Shown piece after piece: positions 8,175 through 18,544 of a stretch of 38,089 nucleotides of DNA. Position numbers and translations under genes: made by a program. Below the pieces are notes generated by a model that saw nothing but the letters and a program-made list of their open reading frames with translations, had not been told where the DNA came from and did no database searches. Positions within the stretch are counted from its first letter, which is position 1. Every line of letters begins with the position of its first letter. Source of the DNA: Streptomyces sp. ISL-66 (lineage in GTDB: Bacteria; Actinomycetota; Actinomycetes; Streptomycetales; Streptomycetaceae); assembly GCF_018614135.1 (NCBI RefSeq), contig NZ_JAGGOW010000013.1, forward strand, positions 1 to 38,089. The letters run 5' to 3'.

Positions 8175-8792
8175 ATGACCGAGAACGTGCGCGTCAAAGC
8201 GCTAGAACAGATCATGCCGGCGACCCACGGAGCCGACGAGGACATCGACTGGCAGGCGGCCGAGGCCGTCTGGGGCAACCGTTTCCCCGCCGATTTCATC
8301 GCCTTCATGGGTCGCTTCGGCGCCGGTTCGATCAACGGCGAGGCGAGCGTGCTGCTGCCGCTGCCCAAGCCCGGCCTCCAGTGGGACCCGGCGCAGATGG
8401 CGGAGGAGACGGCCAACGCCCGCCGGATCTGGGAGGCGCAGGGCGGCCGCGCCGCCTTCGACGTGGACCCCGAGTCGATCCTCGCCTGGGGCGTCACGGG
8501 CGGCTCCGACATCCTGTGCTGGCTCACGACCGACCCGGACCCGGACCGCTGGCCCGTCCTGGTGGTCGGCCGGCGCACCGCCGACTCCTTCGCGGTGTAC
8601 CCGTACGGCATGGGCGAGTTCCTGTACCGGCTGTGCTCCGACGAGTTCGACGTGAGCCCGGTCAGCATCACCTTCTGGGACGGCGGCCACCTCAGCTTCG
8701 TGCACTGGCGGAAGGCCCAGCGCCGCTGGCAGGAGGGCCGCAACCCCGAGACGGGCGAGCCCGACCCGTACGCGGGCGACTTCGCCGACTGA
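8175..8792 (+). CDS. SMI1/KNR4 (SUKH) family protein
   Basis: A 205-residue soluble protein with the SUKH fold pattern: an N-terminal helix and WGNRFPADFIAFMGRFGAGSING, then ESILAWGVTGGSDILCWLTT and WPVLVVGRR strands. SUKH proteins often serve as immunity proteins against polymorphic toxins, but many streptomycete copies stand alone and are of unknown role. No toxin-like gene, RHS repeat or nuclease domain lies next to it, so an immunity function is not supported here. ATG 8175 follows GGGGAGCGGC. The gene is monocistronic by spacing. Confidence 0.82.
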   Translation: MTENVRVKALEQIMPATHGADEDIDWQAAEAVWGNRFPADFIAFMGRFGAGSINGEASVLLPLPKPGLQWDPAQMAEETANARRIWEAQGGRAAFDVDPESILAWGVTGGSDILCWLTTDPDPDRWPVLVVGRRTADSFAVYPYGMGEFLYRLCSDEFDVSPVSITFWDGGHLSFVHWRKAQRRWQEGRNPETGEPDPYAGDFAD

Positions 8793-8841
8793 CGCTCCCC
8801 CCGGAGCCCCGCCCGACCCCCGAACCCCCGAACCCCCCGAA

Positions 8842-8874
8842 CCCGTTTTCGCGGCCCTCCCCGGCCGGAACGGG
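8842..8874. terminator. Imperfect hairpin and C-rich repeats after SUKH gene
   Basis: CCCGTT (8842-8847) pairs with AACGGG (8869-8874) and GGCC with GGCC inside. Just before it (8815-8845) are three imperfect CCCCCGAA units. The rest of the gap 8793-9095 is AT-richer near 8900-9090 and probably carries the promoter of the solute-binding protein gene; no clear operator was seen. Confidence 0.35.
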
Positions 8875-9095
8875 TGTTTCGGCATGTCTACGCGCGTCCG
8901 AATTGTTGACCGCATATCGGAAAACACCATTCGGAAAGGCCGCAGTTGGAGCATTGACCACAAGTGCCGACCCAATGGAACCAACCGCCATCCCGCAGGA
9001 GAGAATTCCGGCCAACGGGCCACTGTGGGACACGACGGCCCGGAGCAACCCATAAGTAACAACGAGACTCAAAAGAAAATCAGGGGAATACTCCC

Positions 9096-10385
9096 GTGCG
9101 ACGAAGAATCTTCGGCACGGCCGCCACCGCGGTCGCGCTCGGCCTGCTGATACCGCTCGCCGGATGCGGCGGCTCCGCGGGAAGCGGTGCAGATGACAGC
9201 GGTACGCTGCACCTCGTCGCCGCCGAATACGGCGACGGCCCGGCCAACAGTTCCAAGGCTTTCTGGGACAAGGCGACCGCCGATTTCACCGCTGCCAACC
9301 CGGGCATCAAGGTCCAGGTACAGCTGCTTCCGTGGGCCGACATCGACCGCGAAGTCTCCCGCATGGTCAAGGCCGGGAAGGCGCCGGACATGGCCCTCAT
9401 GGGGGCTTACTCGGATTTCGCGGCGCAGGACAAGCTCTATTCGGCGGGCGAGCTCTTCTCGGTCACCGCCGAGGCGAACTTCCTCCAGCCGCTCGCCGAG
9501 GCCGGATCCGTCCACAACACCCTCTACGGCCTGCCCTTCGTGGCGAGCAGTCGCCTGCTCTTCTACAACCAGACCCTGTTCGCGCAGGCGGGCATCAAGA
9601 CCGCCCCCAAGACGTGGGGGGAGCTCAAGGCCGCCGCCAAGGCGCTCAAGGACAAGGGCGTGAAGTACCCGTACGCGATGCCCCTGGGCCCCGAGGAGGC
9701 GCATGCCGAGGCGATGATCTGGGAGCTCAGCAACGGCGGCGGGTACGCCGACAACAGCGGCAACTACAGCCTGGCCTCCGAGCAGAACATCTATACCTTC
9801 AAGTGGATCAAGGACAACCTGGTCGCCCCCGGCCTGCTCGGCCCCACCGCGCCGTCGCAGCTCAACCGGGCCGACGCCTTCACCGCCTTCACGCGCGGCG
9901 AGGTCGGCATGCTCAACGGCTATCCCTCGCTCGCCCACGAGGCCCGCGCCAAGGGCATCTCGGTCGAGGCCGTCGCGATGCCCGTCTCGGAGAACCTGGG
10001 GTCCGGGGAGGCCCCGCCGACCGTGGGCGTGGCCGACTGGATGATGGCGTTCAAGCAGAACGGCCACCGCGAGGAGATCGGCAGGTTCCTGAGCTTCGTC
10101 TACCAGGACAGGATCCTGTCCGACTTCGCCGGCCGCTACCACCTGCTGCCGTCCACCACCACCGCCTCGCGCGCCCTGGCCGGCGGCGGCCTGGACAAGA
10201 ACGACGAGCAGTTCCTCAGCGCCCTGCGCGTCGCGCAGCTCTACCCGGTCAACGACCCGTCCTGGGTGACGATCAGCGACACCATCAAGCGCAACATCGG
10301 GCGGGCCGTGGACCCGAGCGGCGACCCCAAGGCCGTCCTGGAGGAGATCGCCGCGAAGGCCCGCGAGGAATCCAAGAACCGCTGA
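9096..10385 (+). CDS. Extracellular sugar-binding lipoprotein (ABC type)
   Basis: A 429-residue extracellular solute-binding protein, family 1 (MalE-like). The signal peptide ends in the lipobox LAGC (C24), so the protein is predicted to be lipid-anchored outside the membrane. The mature part shows the usual start TLHLVAAEYGDGPANSSKAFWDKATADFTAANPGIKV, the KAPDMALMG hinge region and VGVADWMMAFKQNGHREEIGRFLSF near the end. GTG 9096 follows AGGGGA. No ABC permease or ATPase gene is next to it, and both neighbours are unrelated, so this is an orphan receptor that must share transporters elsewhere. The ligand cannot be told from sequence. Confidence 0.9.
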   Translation: MRRRIFGTAATAVALGLLIPLAGCGGSAGSGADDSGTLHLVAAEYGDGPANSSKAFWDKATADFTAANPGIKVQVQLLPWADIDREVSRMVKAGKAPDMALMGAYSDFAAQDKLYSAGELFSVTAEANFLQPLAEAGSVHNTLYGLPFVASSRLLFYNQTLFAQAGIKTAPKTWGELKAAAKALKDKGVKYPYAMPLGPEEAHAEAMIWELSNGGGYADNSGNYSLASEQNIYTFKWIKDNLVAPGLLGPTAPSQLNRADAFTAFTRGEVGMLNGYPSLAHEARAKGISVEAVAMPVSENLGSGEAPPTVGVADWMMAFKQNGHREEIGRFLSFVYQDRILSDFAGRYHLLPSTTTASRALAGGGLDKNDEQFLSALRVAQLYPVNDPSWVTISDTIKRNIGRAVDPSGDPKAVLEEIAAKAREESKNR

Positions 10386-10401
10386 CGGCCCCTCCCCCGG
10401 C

Positions 10402-10469
10402 GCCTTCCCCGACGTATCCCGCCCGCCTTCCCGACGTACCCCGCCCGCCTCCCCGCCGGCATCCCGCCC
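10402..10469. repeat. Three imperfect 22-23 bp tandem repeats
   Basis: Units start at 10402, 10425 and 10447. Each begins GCCTTCCCCGACGTA or a close variant and ends TCCCGCCC. They lie between the stop of the solute-binding protein and the end of the convergent secreted-protein gene. Function unknown; the strong C bias could aid termination. Confidence 0.55.
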
Positions 10470-10586
10470 GAACGCCCCTGCCGCGGCCCATCCCCGCGCG
10501 GCACCACGGCTGTGCGGCCCCCGACCCCGGGCCGCGGCCCACCCGCCTGCCCACCGAGCGCCCACAAGGCGCCCCGCAGGCCGGTT

Positions 10587-11216
10587 CTAGCTGGCGCCCT
10601 GGTTCTCGGGGCGGAAGGCCGTGCGGTACTGCTCGCAGCTGGAGTCCCACGGGAGGGAGCCGGTGAGGGTGCCGTAGCCGGTGCGCGTGAGCGACCACTC
10701 CACCGTGTACTTGCCCGTGTCGCACGCGATGCGCTTGCCGCCCGGGACCTTCGTACGGCCCGTCGCGGGGCGGCCGGTCAGCTCCTGGTGGACCTCGGCG
10801 GCCTTGGCGCGCCGCGCGTCGCGCAGCACCGCGTGCACGACGATCGCCTGCTTGCCGTCCTTCGTCGTCAGCACCTTCTTGACCCCCTGCGAGTCCGCCA
10901 CCGACCACGCGAACTCGTACCCCGGCTCCCAGGCGAGGGTCTTCGGGTCGGGAACCTTGCGCTCGTAGGATTCGGCGCCCTTGGGACCGGGGCGGGTGAC
11001 CGTCTCGTACTGGATGCCGGGCCGGAAGCGGAACTGCGCTTCCACCTTGTGCATGCCGTCCTTGGTCCACATCGACTTCATCGCCTTCTCCCCTCCGCTC
11101 GGGTCCTGTAGGTACGACGTGCCGTCCGCGGCGGTGGCGGCGCCCTGCCCGAGGGCCGGGGCGAGGGCCGCGGCGGCGGTGGCGAGGGCGAGGGCGGCGA
11201 TGCGGGTGGGCTTCAT
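10587..11216 (-). CDS. Secreted protein of unknown function
   Basis: A 209-residue predicted exported protein. The signal peptide covers about residues 1-30 (MKPTRIAALALATAAAALAP, AXA site near TAADG). The mature part starts GTSYLQDPSGGEKAMKSMW and has two cysteines, in RIACDTGK and DSSCEQYR, that may form one disulfide. No family is recognised. The sequence is polar, mixed alpha/beta in appearance and lacks membrane segments or catalytic motifs that I know. ATG 11216 is the natural start, directly ahead of the signal peptide. It is divergent from the esterase gene with about 150 nt between the starts. Confidence 0.8.
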   Translation of the reverse strand: MKPTRIAALALATAAAALAPALGQGAATAADGTSYLQDPSGGEKAMKSMWTKDGMHKVEAQFRFRPGIQYETVTRPGPKGAESYERKVPDPKTLAWEPGYEFAWSVADSQGVKKVLTTKDGKQAIVVHAVLRDARRAKAAEVHQELTGRPATGRTKVPGGKRIACDTGKYTVEWSLTRTGYGTLTGSLPWDSSCEQYRTAFRPENQGAS

Positions 11217-11365
11217 GCCCGTTCCAACGGGGCCCCGCGGCGGGCCGGAACGAGGCCGGGCGGCCTTTCACCCGTACGGGGTCCGGAATACCGCGTGGTC
11301 GGGGCCGTGTTGGCGCCTGCGGAAACCGACCCGGGGACAACGCCCGGGCAGACCAGGGGGAACGC

Positions 11366-12517
11366 ATGACGGTGAACGTGAACGGCACGGTGGCGGCGGG
11401 CTGGGAGCCGGTGCGCGAGGAGTTCGGAGCCTTCGTGGCGGCCGAGCGGATCTCGCCGGAGGCACAGCTGGCGGTGTACCACCGCGGTCGGCGCGTCGTC
11501 GACCTGTGGGCGGGCGAGGACACCGGCGCGGACACCCTGAGCGGGGTCTTCTCGATCACCAAGGGCGCGGCCCACCTCGTCGTCGCGCTGCTCGCGCAGG
11601 ACGGCGTACTGGAGCTGGACCGGCCGGTGTCGGCGTACTGGCCGGAGTTCACGGGGGACGGCAAGGAGGGGCTGACGGTGCGGCAGCTGGTCGCGCACCA
11701 GGCCGGGCTGGTCAACACGGACGAGGGCTTCGACTACGAGGAGATCGCGGACGACGCGCTGATCGCGGCGCGGCTGGCCGGGCAGAAGCCGCGCTGGGAG
11801 CCGGGGACGGCCTACGGCTACCACGCCTCCGTCATCGGCGCGCTGACGGGCGAGGTGGTGCGGCGGGCGACGGGGCGCTCGCTGCAGGAGGTCTACGAGG
11901 AGCGGATCCGCGCGCCGTTCGGCATCGACCTGTACATGGGGCTGCCCGAGGCGCTCGGGGAGCGCTGGAAGCCGGTCCTGGACACGGTGCTGACGCCGGC
12001 CCAGGCCGCCCTGCGCGCGGCGGGCGCGGCGCGCGCGCCGGAGCTGCAGCCGGTGGCGTTCAACCAGCACCGCGACCAGCCGATGGACCTGGTCACCTTC
12101 GCCAACCACCCGCGGGTGCGGGCCCTCGGCCCCGCCTCGGCGGGCGGCATGGGCTCCGCGCGGGGCGTCGCCGCCCTGTACGCGGCGGCGATCGGCGTGC
12201 TCGACGGCCGGCCCGCGCTGCTGACCCCGCGCACGGCGGCCGAGGTGGCCCGGCCGCACGGGGCGGAGCTGGGCCCGGACCGGGTGACGACGGAGAGCGA
12301 CCACTTCGCCCTGGGCTTCGAGCGGCAGCCCGCGGTGGGCCCGGCGGCCTTCGGGCACTCGGGCGCGGCGGGCGGCCAGGGCTTCGCCGACCCGGCCACG
12401 GGCGTCGCGTACGGCTACACCCGCCGCCGCTTCGGCTTCCCGGGCGGCGTGGCGTACGAGAACGGCGCCCTGACGGCGGCGGTACTGAAGGCGGCGGGGG
12501 ACGCGGGACGGGGTTAG
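11366..12517 (+). CDS. Beta-lactamase-fold serine hydrolase (family VIII esterase-like)
   Basis: A 383-residue serine hydrolase of the class C beta-lactamase/EstB group. The nucleophile motif SxxK is SITK (S63, K66), and the YHAS at 152-155 occupies the second catalytic motif position. The HSGAAGGQGFADPATGVAYGYT region matches the third. Family members hydrolyse short-chain esters and some beta-lactams; no signal peptide is visible, so a cytoplasmic esterase is more likely than resistance. ATG 11366 follows GGGGGAACGC. The gene stands alone, divergent from the secreted protein gene and convergent with the small NTF2-like gene. Confidence 0.88.
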   Translation: MTVNVNGTVAAGWEPVREEFGAFVAAERISPEAQLAVYHRGRRVVDLWAGEDTGADTLSGVFSITKGAAHLVVALLAQDGVLELDRPVSAYWPEFTGDGKEGLTVRQLVAHQAGLVNTDEGFDYEEIADDALIAARLAGQKPRWEPGTAYGYHASVIGALTGEVVRRATGRSLQEVYEERIRAPFGIDLYMGLPEALGERWKPVLDTVLTPAQAALRAAGAARAPELQPVAFNQHRDQPMDLVTFANHPRVRALGPASAGGMGSARGVAALYAAAIGVLDGRPALLTPRTAAEVARPHGAELGPDRVTTESDHFALGFERQPAVGPAAFGHSGAAGGQGFADPATGVAYGYTRRRFGFPGGVAYENGALTAAVLKAAGDAGRG

Positions 12518-12582
12518 GCCGTCCGTCCCTTCCGGATCGTGCCGGGCGGTGCGGGGCGGGCGTCTCGGGCCGGGCGTCTCGG

Positions 12583-12605
12583 GCCGGGCGGCAGGCCCGC
12601 CCGGC
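12583..12605. terminator. Bidirectional terminator-like hairpin
   Basis: A 9-bp perfect stem (gccgggcgg with ccgcccggc, 5-nt loop) lies between the convergent esterase and NTF2-like genes. Just before it are two direct copies of GGGCGTCTCGGGCC. Confidence 0.5.
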
Positions 12606-12633
12606 TCAAGGCGCCGGGCCCGGACCCGGGCGG

Positions 12634-12954
12634 CTACGCCTGTCCGGTTTCGAACCGGCTGATCCGGCCGCCGTCGGCGACGGTGAAGCGCCAGGCCGTG
12701 CGCATCGAGCCCCAGGTGTCGTTGCGGTAGTCGACGACGAGGGCGCGTCCCGCGTCGGACTCGGACACGACGTCCATGTGGCCGTTGGCGGAGAAGATCT
12801 CCTTGTCGGCCCACGCGGCGAGGTCCCGGTCCGACCCGTCGTCGGACATGGTCGCGCCCTCGGTCAGGGCGGCGGCGAAGGCCTCCCGGTCGCCCGCGTT
12901 GACGGCGCGGACGAAGGCGCGGACGGCGGAGTCGGACAGCTGCTCGGGGGTCAT
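12634..12954 (-). CDS. NTF2-like (SnoaL-type) small protein
   Basis: A 106-residue single-domain protein resembling the SnoaL/NTF2-like alpha+beta barrel fold: an N-terminal helix pair (SAVRAFVRAVNAGDREAFAAAL), the TEGATMSDDG segment and C-terminal strands (ALVVDYRND, RTAWRFTVADGGRISRFETGQA). Family members range from isomerases to ligand-binding proteins; no catalytic residues can be assigned with confidence. ATG 12954 has a good GGAGGA site 8 nt upstream. The gene lies downstream of the polysaccharide deacetylase on the same strand with a 110-nt gap, so joint transcription is possible but unproven. Confidence 0.82.
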   Translation of the reverse strand: MTPEQLSDSAVRAFVRAVNAGDREAFAAALTEGATMSDDGSDRDLAAWADKEIFSANGHMDVVSESDAGRALVVDYRNDTWGSMRTAWRFTVADGGRISRFETGQA

Positions 12955-13064
12955 CACGGGGTCCTCCTGGACGGCGGCCGTACGTCGGCGCGTACGCGGG
13001 CGGCAACACCGTACGGCCGGACCGGGGGCGCGGGCCGCATCCGGCTCCCGCGCCCGACGGCGTG

Positions 13065-13904
13065 TCAGGCGATGGGACCCGTGATGACCGGGAAGCCGGT
13101 CGGCCGGCCCTGCGCCTTCAGCCAGGCGAGGACCTGGTCGAGGGCTTCGACGGTCTGGGCGCGGTTGCCGCCGCCGTCGTGGAAGAGGATGGTCGGGCCG
13201 TTGCCGATCTCGGACTTGACGGTGCTGACGATCGAGGCGGCGCCCGGCTTGCTGAAGTCCTTGCTGTCGATGTTCCAGCCGAGCGGCCGCATGCCGTGGG
13301 CGGCGGCCAGGGCCCGGCTCTCGGGGGTGAACGCACCGCCGGGGGCCCGGTAGTACTCCACCTTCGTCCCGCCGCCCGCGGCCTCTTCGATCAGCTTCTT
13401 CGCTTCGAGGATCTGCTGCCGCTGGAAGGCGAGCGGCTTCTTGTCCATGGCCGTGTTGTGGTCCATGGTGTGGTCGCAGAGCCGGTTGCCCTCCGCCACG
13501 ACCCTCTTGACGAGGTCGGGGTGGGCCTTGGCCTGTGGGCCGATCATGCAGAAGGTCGCCTTCACGTCGTACTTCTTCAGTACTTCGAGCACCTTCGGGG
13601 TCCAGAGGGGGTCGGGTCCGTCGTCGATGGTGATGTTGACCGCGTTGCCGCCGCTCTCGGACGCGTGGGCTATGCCGTCGGGGACCTGCCCCGGATTCCC
13701 GGGCGCCCGCGGGTCGGTGGCGCCGCCGTTCTTCGCGGGGTCGTCCGTCTGCCGGGAGCCGTTCTCGTGGCGGGTCCCGTGGTCCGGTGCGACGACCGTC
13801 GCCACTCCCCACACCGTTCCCGCCACCGCCACGGCCGCCGCGACGACGGCGATCCGGGCCCGTATGCCTTGCGTGTGCGTACGTATGCGCGCCATCAGCC
13901 CCAT
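13065..13904 (-). CDS. Polysaccharide deacetylase (NodB domain), membrane-anchored or secreted
   Basis: A 279-residue carbohydrate esterase 4 protein. An N-terminal hydrophobic helix (about 17-39) acts as signal or anchor, followed by a polar linker and the NodB domain (about 85-275). Metal and catalytic motifs are complete: TIDDGPD (D94, D95), HTMDH (H145, H149), YYRAPGG (R186) and ILFHDGGG (H242). It should remove acetyl groups from chitin-like or peptidoglycan sugars outside the cell. ATG 13904 is used; MARIRTH three codons later is an alternative. The 390-nt stretch upstream contains G-rich repeats and a strong hairpin but no other gene. Confidence 0.9.
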   Translation of the reverse strand: MGLMARIRTHTQGIRARIAVVAAAVAVAGTVWGVATVVAPDHGTRHENGSRQTDDPAKNGGATDPRAPGNPGQVPDGIAHASESGGNAVNITIDDGPDPLWTPKVLEVLKKYDVKATFCMIGPQAKAHPDLVKRVVAEGNRLCDHTMDHNTAMDKKPLAFQRQQILEAKKLIEEAAGGGTKVEYYRAPGGAFTPESRALAAAHGMRPLGWNIDSKDFSKPGAASIVSTVKSEIGNGPTILFHDGGGNRAQTVEALDQVLAWLKAQGRPTGFPVITGPIA

Positions 13905-14065
13905 GTGTTGTCCCCGCTCCCCGTTCCACGTCCGCCTTGCGAGCTCGCACTGGTCAGGACGCCGGCCGGGGGAGGAGGGGTTCCAACCGAATGGCCCATG
14001 GATCCCCGGGGTTGCTCACAGCCTCGTCGGCGTTTGAGGCGCGGGTCCGGGCAGAGCCCGGTTTC

Positions 14066-14123
14066 GGGAAGGGGCGGGGCGGGGCGGGGGAAGGGGCGGG
14101 GGAAGGGGCGGGGCGGGGGAAGG
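14066..14123 (+). repeat. G-rich direct repeats, potential G-quadruplex
   Basis: About 58 nt made of GGGGC and GGGGGAA units: at least eight runs of four or more G within 55 nt of the plus strand. It lies in the gap between the deacetylase start (13904) and the exporter end (14293). Also in this gap, 14220-14262 holds short TTCGCG/TTCGTG repeats. Confidence 0.7.
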
Positions 14124-14176
14124 CTCCGCGCAGCGGGCCCGCCACCCGGCCGCGGCCGACCAAGCCCGTACACGGA

Positions 14177-14220
14177 CGGGCCCGGCCCGGTGGATCCGTT
14201 CATCCACCGGGCCGGGCCCG
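14177..14220 (-). terminator. Strong hairpin after drug-exporter gene
   Basis: A perfect 19-bp inverted repeat (14177-14195 with 14202-14220) with a 6-nt loop lies about 70 nt past the exporter stop. There is no clear U tract. It is the strongest simple hairpin in this region and probably ends the exporter transcript. Confidence 0.7.
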
Positions 14221-14292
14221 TTCGTTCGTGTTCGCGTTCGCGTTCGTGTTCGCGTCGCGTGACGCGGCTACGGGCGGCTCACCCGCGCCGGT

Positions 14293-15993
<1,701 letters not shown>

Positions 15994-16007
15994 AGTTTGG
16001 GGAGCGT

Positions 16008-16595
16008 ATGTCCAGCAGCAGTCCGCAGCAGCGCCGCGGCAACACGCGTCAGCGCATCCAGGACGTCGCGCTGGAGCTCTTCGCCGAGCAGGGGTACGAG
16101 AAGACGTCGCTGCGTGAGATCGCGGAGCGGCTGGACGTCACGAAGGCGGCGCTCTACTACCACTTCAAGACCAAGGAAGACATCATCATCAGCCTGTTCG
16201 AGGACCTGACGCGGCCCATCGACGAGCTGATCCGGTGGGCGGAGGAGCAGCCGCGCACGCTGGAGATGAAGCAGGAGGTCCTGCGCCGCTACAGCGAAGC
16301 GATGGCGGGCGGCGCCTCGCTGTACCGCTTCATGCAGGAGAACCAGGCGTCACTGCGGGAGCTGAGCATCGGCGAGACCGTGAAGAAGCGGCTCTTCGCC
16401 CTGGTGGAGCTCTTGCGGACGGGCCAGGAGGACGCCCCGCTGGCCGACCAGGTCCGCTGCGTGAGCGCCCTCTTCACCCTGCACGCGGGAATGATGTTCC
16501 TCCAGCACGTGGAGGGCGACCCCGAGGAGACCCGGCAGGCCGCCCTGGAGGTCGCCACGGACCTGATCACGCAGGCGCACCGACTGCACGCGTAG
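16008..16595 (+). CDS. TetR-family repressor of the adjacent exporter
   Basis: A 195-residue one-component regulator. The helix-turn-helix occupies about 15-60: TRQRIQDVALELFAEQGYEKTSLREIAERLDVTKAALYYHFKTKEDI, a textbook TetR DNA-binding domain. The C-terminal helical domain is the ligand and dimer part. ATG 16008 follows GGGGAGCG. It is divergent from the DHA2 exporter and the long inverted repeat between them is its likely operator, giving self-repression and drug-induced efflux (inference from arrangement). Confidence 0.92.
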   Translation: MSSSSPQQRRGNTRQRIQDVALELFAEQGYEKTSLREIAERLDVTKAALYYHFKTKEDIIISLFEDLTRPIDELIRWAEEQPRTLEMKQEVLRRYSEAMAGGASLYRFMQENQASLRELSIGETVKKRLFALVELLRTGQEDAPLADQVRCVSALFTLHAGMMFLQHVEGDPEETRQAALEVATDLITQAHRLHA

Positions 16596-16839
16596 GGGGG
16601 CGGGCGACGGCAGGACGCGGGGGCCGCGGGGCGCGGGCACTGACGGCGCCCCCTCCCCCTCCCCCTCAGGCGGGGGTGTCGGCGGGGTGTTTCGGCGGGG
16701 GTGTTTTCGTTCGCATTCGCTGGCGTTCACTCGATCCAGCGAACCCCACCCCGCATCATCACTCTCCGTAATCATCTCCGCTACTTTTGGTGATGTGCGC
16801 TGCGGACGAGCCTCGGCGCCTGAGCCAAAGGGCACCGCC

Positions 16840-17832
16840 GTGATCCGTCTCTCGCTCGCCACCACCACCGCCGCTGCCGCGCTCTTCGCCACCGCGCTCG
16901 CGCCGCCCGCACCCGCGGCGACCCTCGATTACGTCGCCCTGGGTGACTCGTACAGCGCGGGCTCCTTCGTCCGCCCGTGGAACACCGACGGGTGCGGCCG
17001 CTCCCAGCACGACTACCCGCACCAGGCGGCGCGGCGGCTCAAGGTGAAGCTCACCGATGTCACGTGCTCCGCCGCCGAAGTCAGAGCCGGGCTGCTGGGG
17101 CCGCAGTCCGAGCTGAAGGGGCCGCCGTCCGTACCCCCCGCGGGTGGCTGGGCCTCCAAGCCGGCCCAGGCCGCAGCGGTTTCCGCGTCCACCGATCTGG
17201 TCACGGTCGGCATCGGCGGCAATTCCGTGGGCTTCGTCGACATCCTCGAGGCCTGCGCGAAGCGGGGCCTCGCCTCTTTCGGTACGGGATCCCCGTGCAC
17301 GTCCCACTACACGCGCGGCGAGGGTGCCTCCCGGCTCGATGAGCGCTTCGCTTCCCTGGAGGCGGACTTGACGGCCCTACTGAAGGACCTCCACGCGCGC
17401 GCACCGCGCGCCAAGGTCGCGGTCGTCGGATATCCGGCAATCGTGGACGAGGCCGCGGGCTGCTCCTGGGGCTCCTGGCATCAGCTCGGCACCGTCACCA
17501 AGGGCGACATGCCCTGGCTCGACGCCACGGAGCGCCGGGTCAACACCCTCCTGAAGGACTCGGCCCGGCGGGGCGGCGCCGCGTTCGTGGACACATACGC
17601 CTCCAGCGCAGGCCACGGGGTATGCACCACGGGCGAGCGGCGCTGGATGTACGGGATCAAGGACAGCCTGACCGGGCCGGGCGAGCAGAGCGATCCACCC
17701 TCCGAGCTCTGCCGCTCCATCCCGGCCCAGGGCGAGGCGTGCACCGCCCTGTACCCGAACCTGCGCGGCGCCACCCACCAGGCGGACCTCGTCACGGCGG
17801 CGTTGACGGGTCTGGGGGCGAGCAGAAGGTGA
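16840..17832 (+). CDS. Secreted SGNH/GDSL hydrolase
   Basis: A 330-residue exported lipase/esterase. Signal peptide about 1-27 (APAAT cleavage region). The nucleophile block is YVALGDSYSAG (S37), the block with the oxyanion Asn is VGIGGNSVGF, and the C-terminal GATHQADLV supplies the probable catalytic His. Six or more cysteines in the mature part (for example CGRS, VTCSAAE, EACAKRG, SPCTSH) suggest disulfides, as in the Streptomyces secreted esterase family. GTG 16840 follows AAAGGG; longer upstream starts would place residues before the signal peptide. The 244-nt gap before it contains no gene. Confidence 0.9.
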   Translation: MIRLSLATTTAAAALFATALAPPAPAATLDYVALGDSYSAGSFVRPWNTDGCGRSQHDYPHQAARRLKVKLTDVTCSAAEVRAGLLGPQSELKGPPSVPPAGGWASKPAQAAAVSASTDLVTVGIGGNSVGFVDILEACAKRGLASFGTGSPCTSHYTRGEGASRLDERFASLEADLTALLKDLHARAPRAKVAVVGYPAIVDEAAGCSWGSWHQLGTVTKGDMPWLDATERRVNTLLKDSARRGGAAFVDTYASSAGHGVCTTGERRWMYGIKDSLTGPGEQSDPPSELCRSIPAQGEACTALYPNLRGATHQADLVTAALTGLGASRR

Positions 17833-17955
17833 GGAGGGGCCGTGCACATAGGGATTGGCGGCCGCTTCCCGCAAGGCTGCGTCGCCGGGCCGTTGGAGGT
17901 GATGAGTCGGCAGGCGAGGTTGCGCACCCGGCCCGGCAGCAGCCCCGTCCACGAA

Positions 17956-17999
17956 ACGCGGACACGGCTCGCGCAGCGTGCTGGTGATCGTGTCCGCGT
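17956..17999. terminator. Bidirectional terminator-like inverted repeat
   Basis: An 11-bp perfect inverted repeat (ACGCGGACACG with CGTGTCCGCGT, 22-nt loop) lies between the convergent SGNH hydrolase and the unknown gene ending at 18012. Confidence 0.45.
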
Positions 18000-18011
18000 C
18001 CTCGTGTGCCC

Positions 18012-18413
18012 TCAGGCTCGAGGCCGGTCCGTGCGGGTGATCACGCCACTGAGGCTGGCGGAGAAGGGCTCCCGCCGGGTCCGGGGCAGCGGGACCTCGG
18101 CCAACTTGCCGTCATAGAGCATCCACAGCCCGAAGCAGTCGTCTTCCTCGTCGCGGATCATGACCTGCACCGACCACGGTTCGGGCCAGGGAAGCGATTC
18201 CAGGTGGGCCAGCAGCCCCGTCCAGTTGTGGCGGATGAATTGGATCACCCAGGCGTAGCACTCCTCGGACTTCCCGGGCGCTCCGGCGAACACATAGTCG
18301 TCGACCCGCGTGAAGCACTGGTGCCACTCCCGGTCCTCGTCGGGGCGGGTCAGCGGCTCCATCACCTCCTCTGCCCTCCGCGCCAACACGATGACCTCTG
18401 CATATCTGCTCAT
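18012..18413 (-). CDS. Hypothetical protein
   Basis: A 133-residue acidic soluble protein I do not recognise. It starts MSRYAEVIVLARRAEEVMEPL and contains WHQCFTRVDDYVFAGAPGKSEECYAWVIQFIRHNWTGLLAHLESLPWPEPWSVQVMIRDEEDDCFGLWMLYDGK, a mix of helix then strands typical of a small globular protein. No signal peptide or membrane segment is seen. ATG 18413 is the best start by codon pattern, though the ribosome binding site is weak; the frame stays open further upstream without resemblance to protein. Coding potential rests on the natural residue composition. Confidence 0.7.
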   Translation of the reverse strand: MSRYAEVIVLARRAEEVMEPLTRPDEDREWHQCFTRVDDYVFAGAPGKSEECYAWVIQFIRHNWTGLLAHLESLPWPEPWSVQVMIRDEEDDCFGLWMLYDGKLAEVPLPRTRREPFSASLSGVITRTDRPRA

Positions 18414-18544
18414 GCCACGAGTATGAAGAGACCCCCGGGCCTGCCCCCAGCCCCTCGGTTTTCGTGCGTCCAGGCCTGCCCCTGGGCCTGTCCTGTGCGC
18501 GGACCGGCACCCGGCTGCAGCAGGGCGCGGGCCGGAAGGCGCGA

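Noticed and set aside
8175..8792. SUKH protein as immunity gene of a polymorphic toxin
   Set aside because: No toxin, RHS or secretion-tag gene lies nearby.
10402..10469. CRISPR-like array
   Set aside because: Only three imperfect adjacent units, no spacers and no cas genes.
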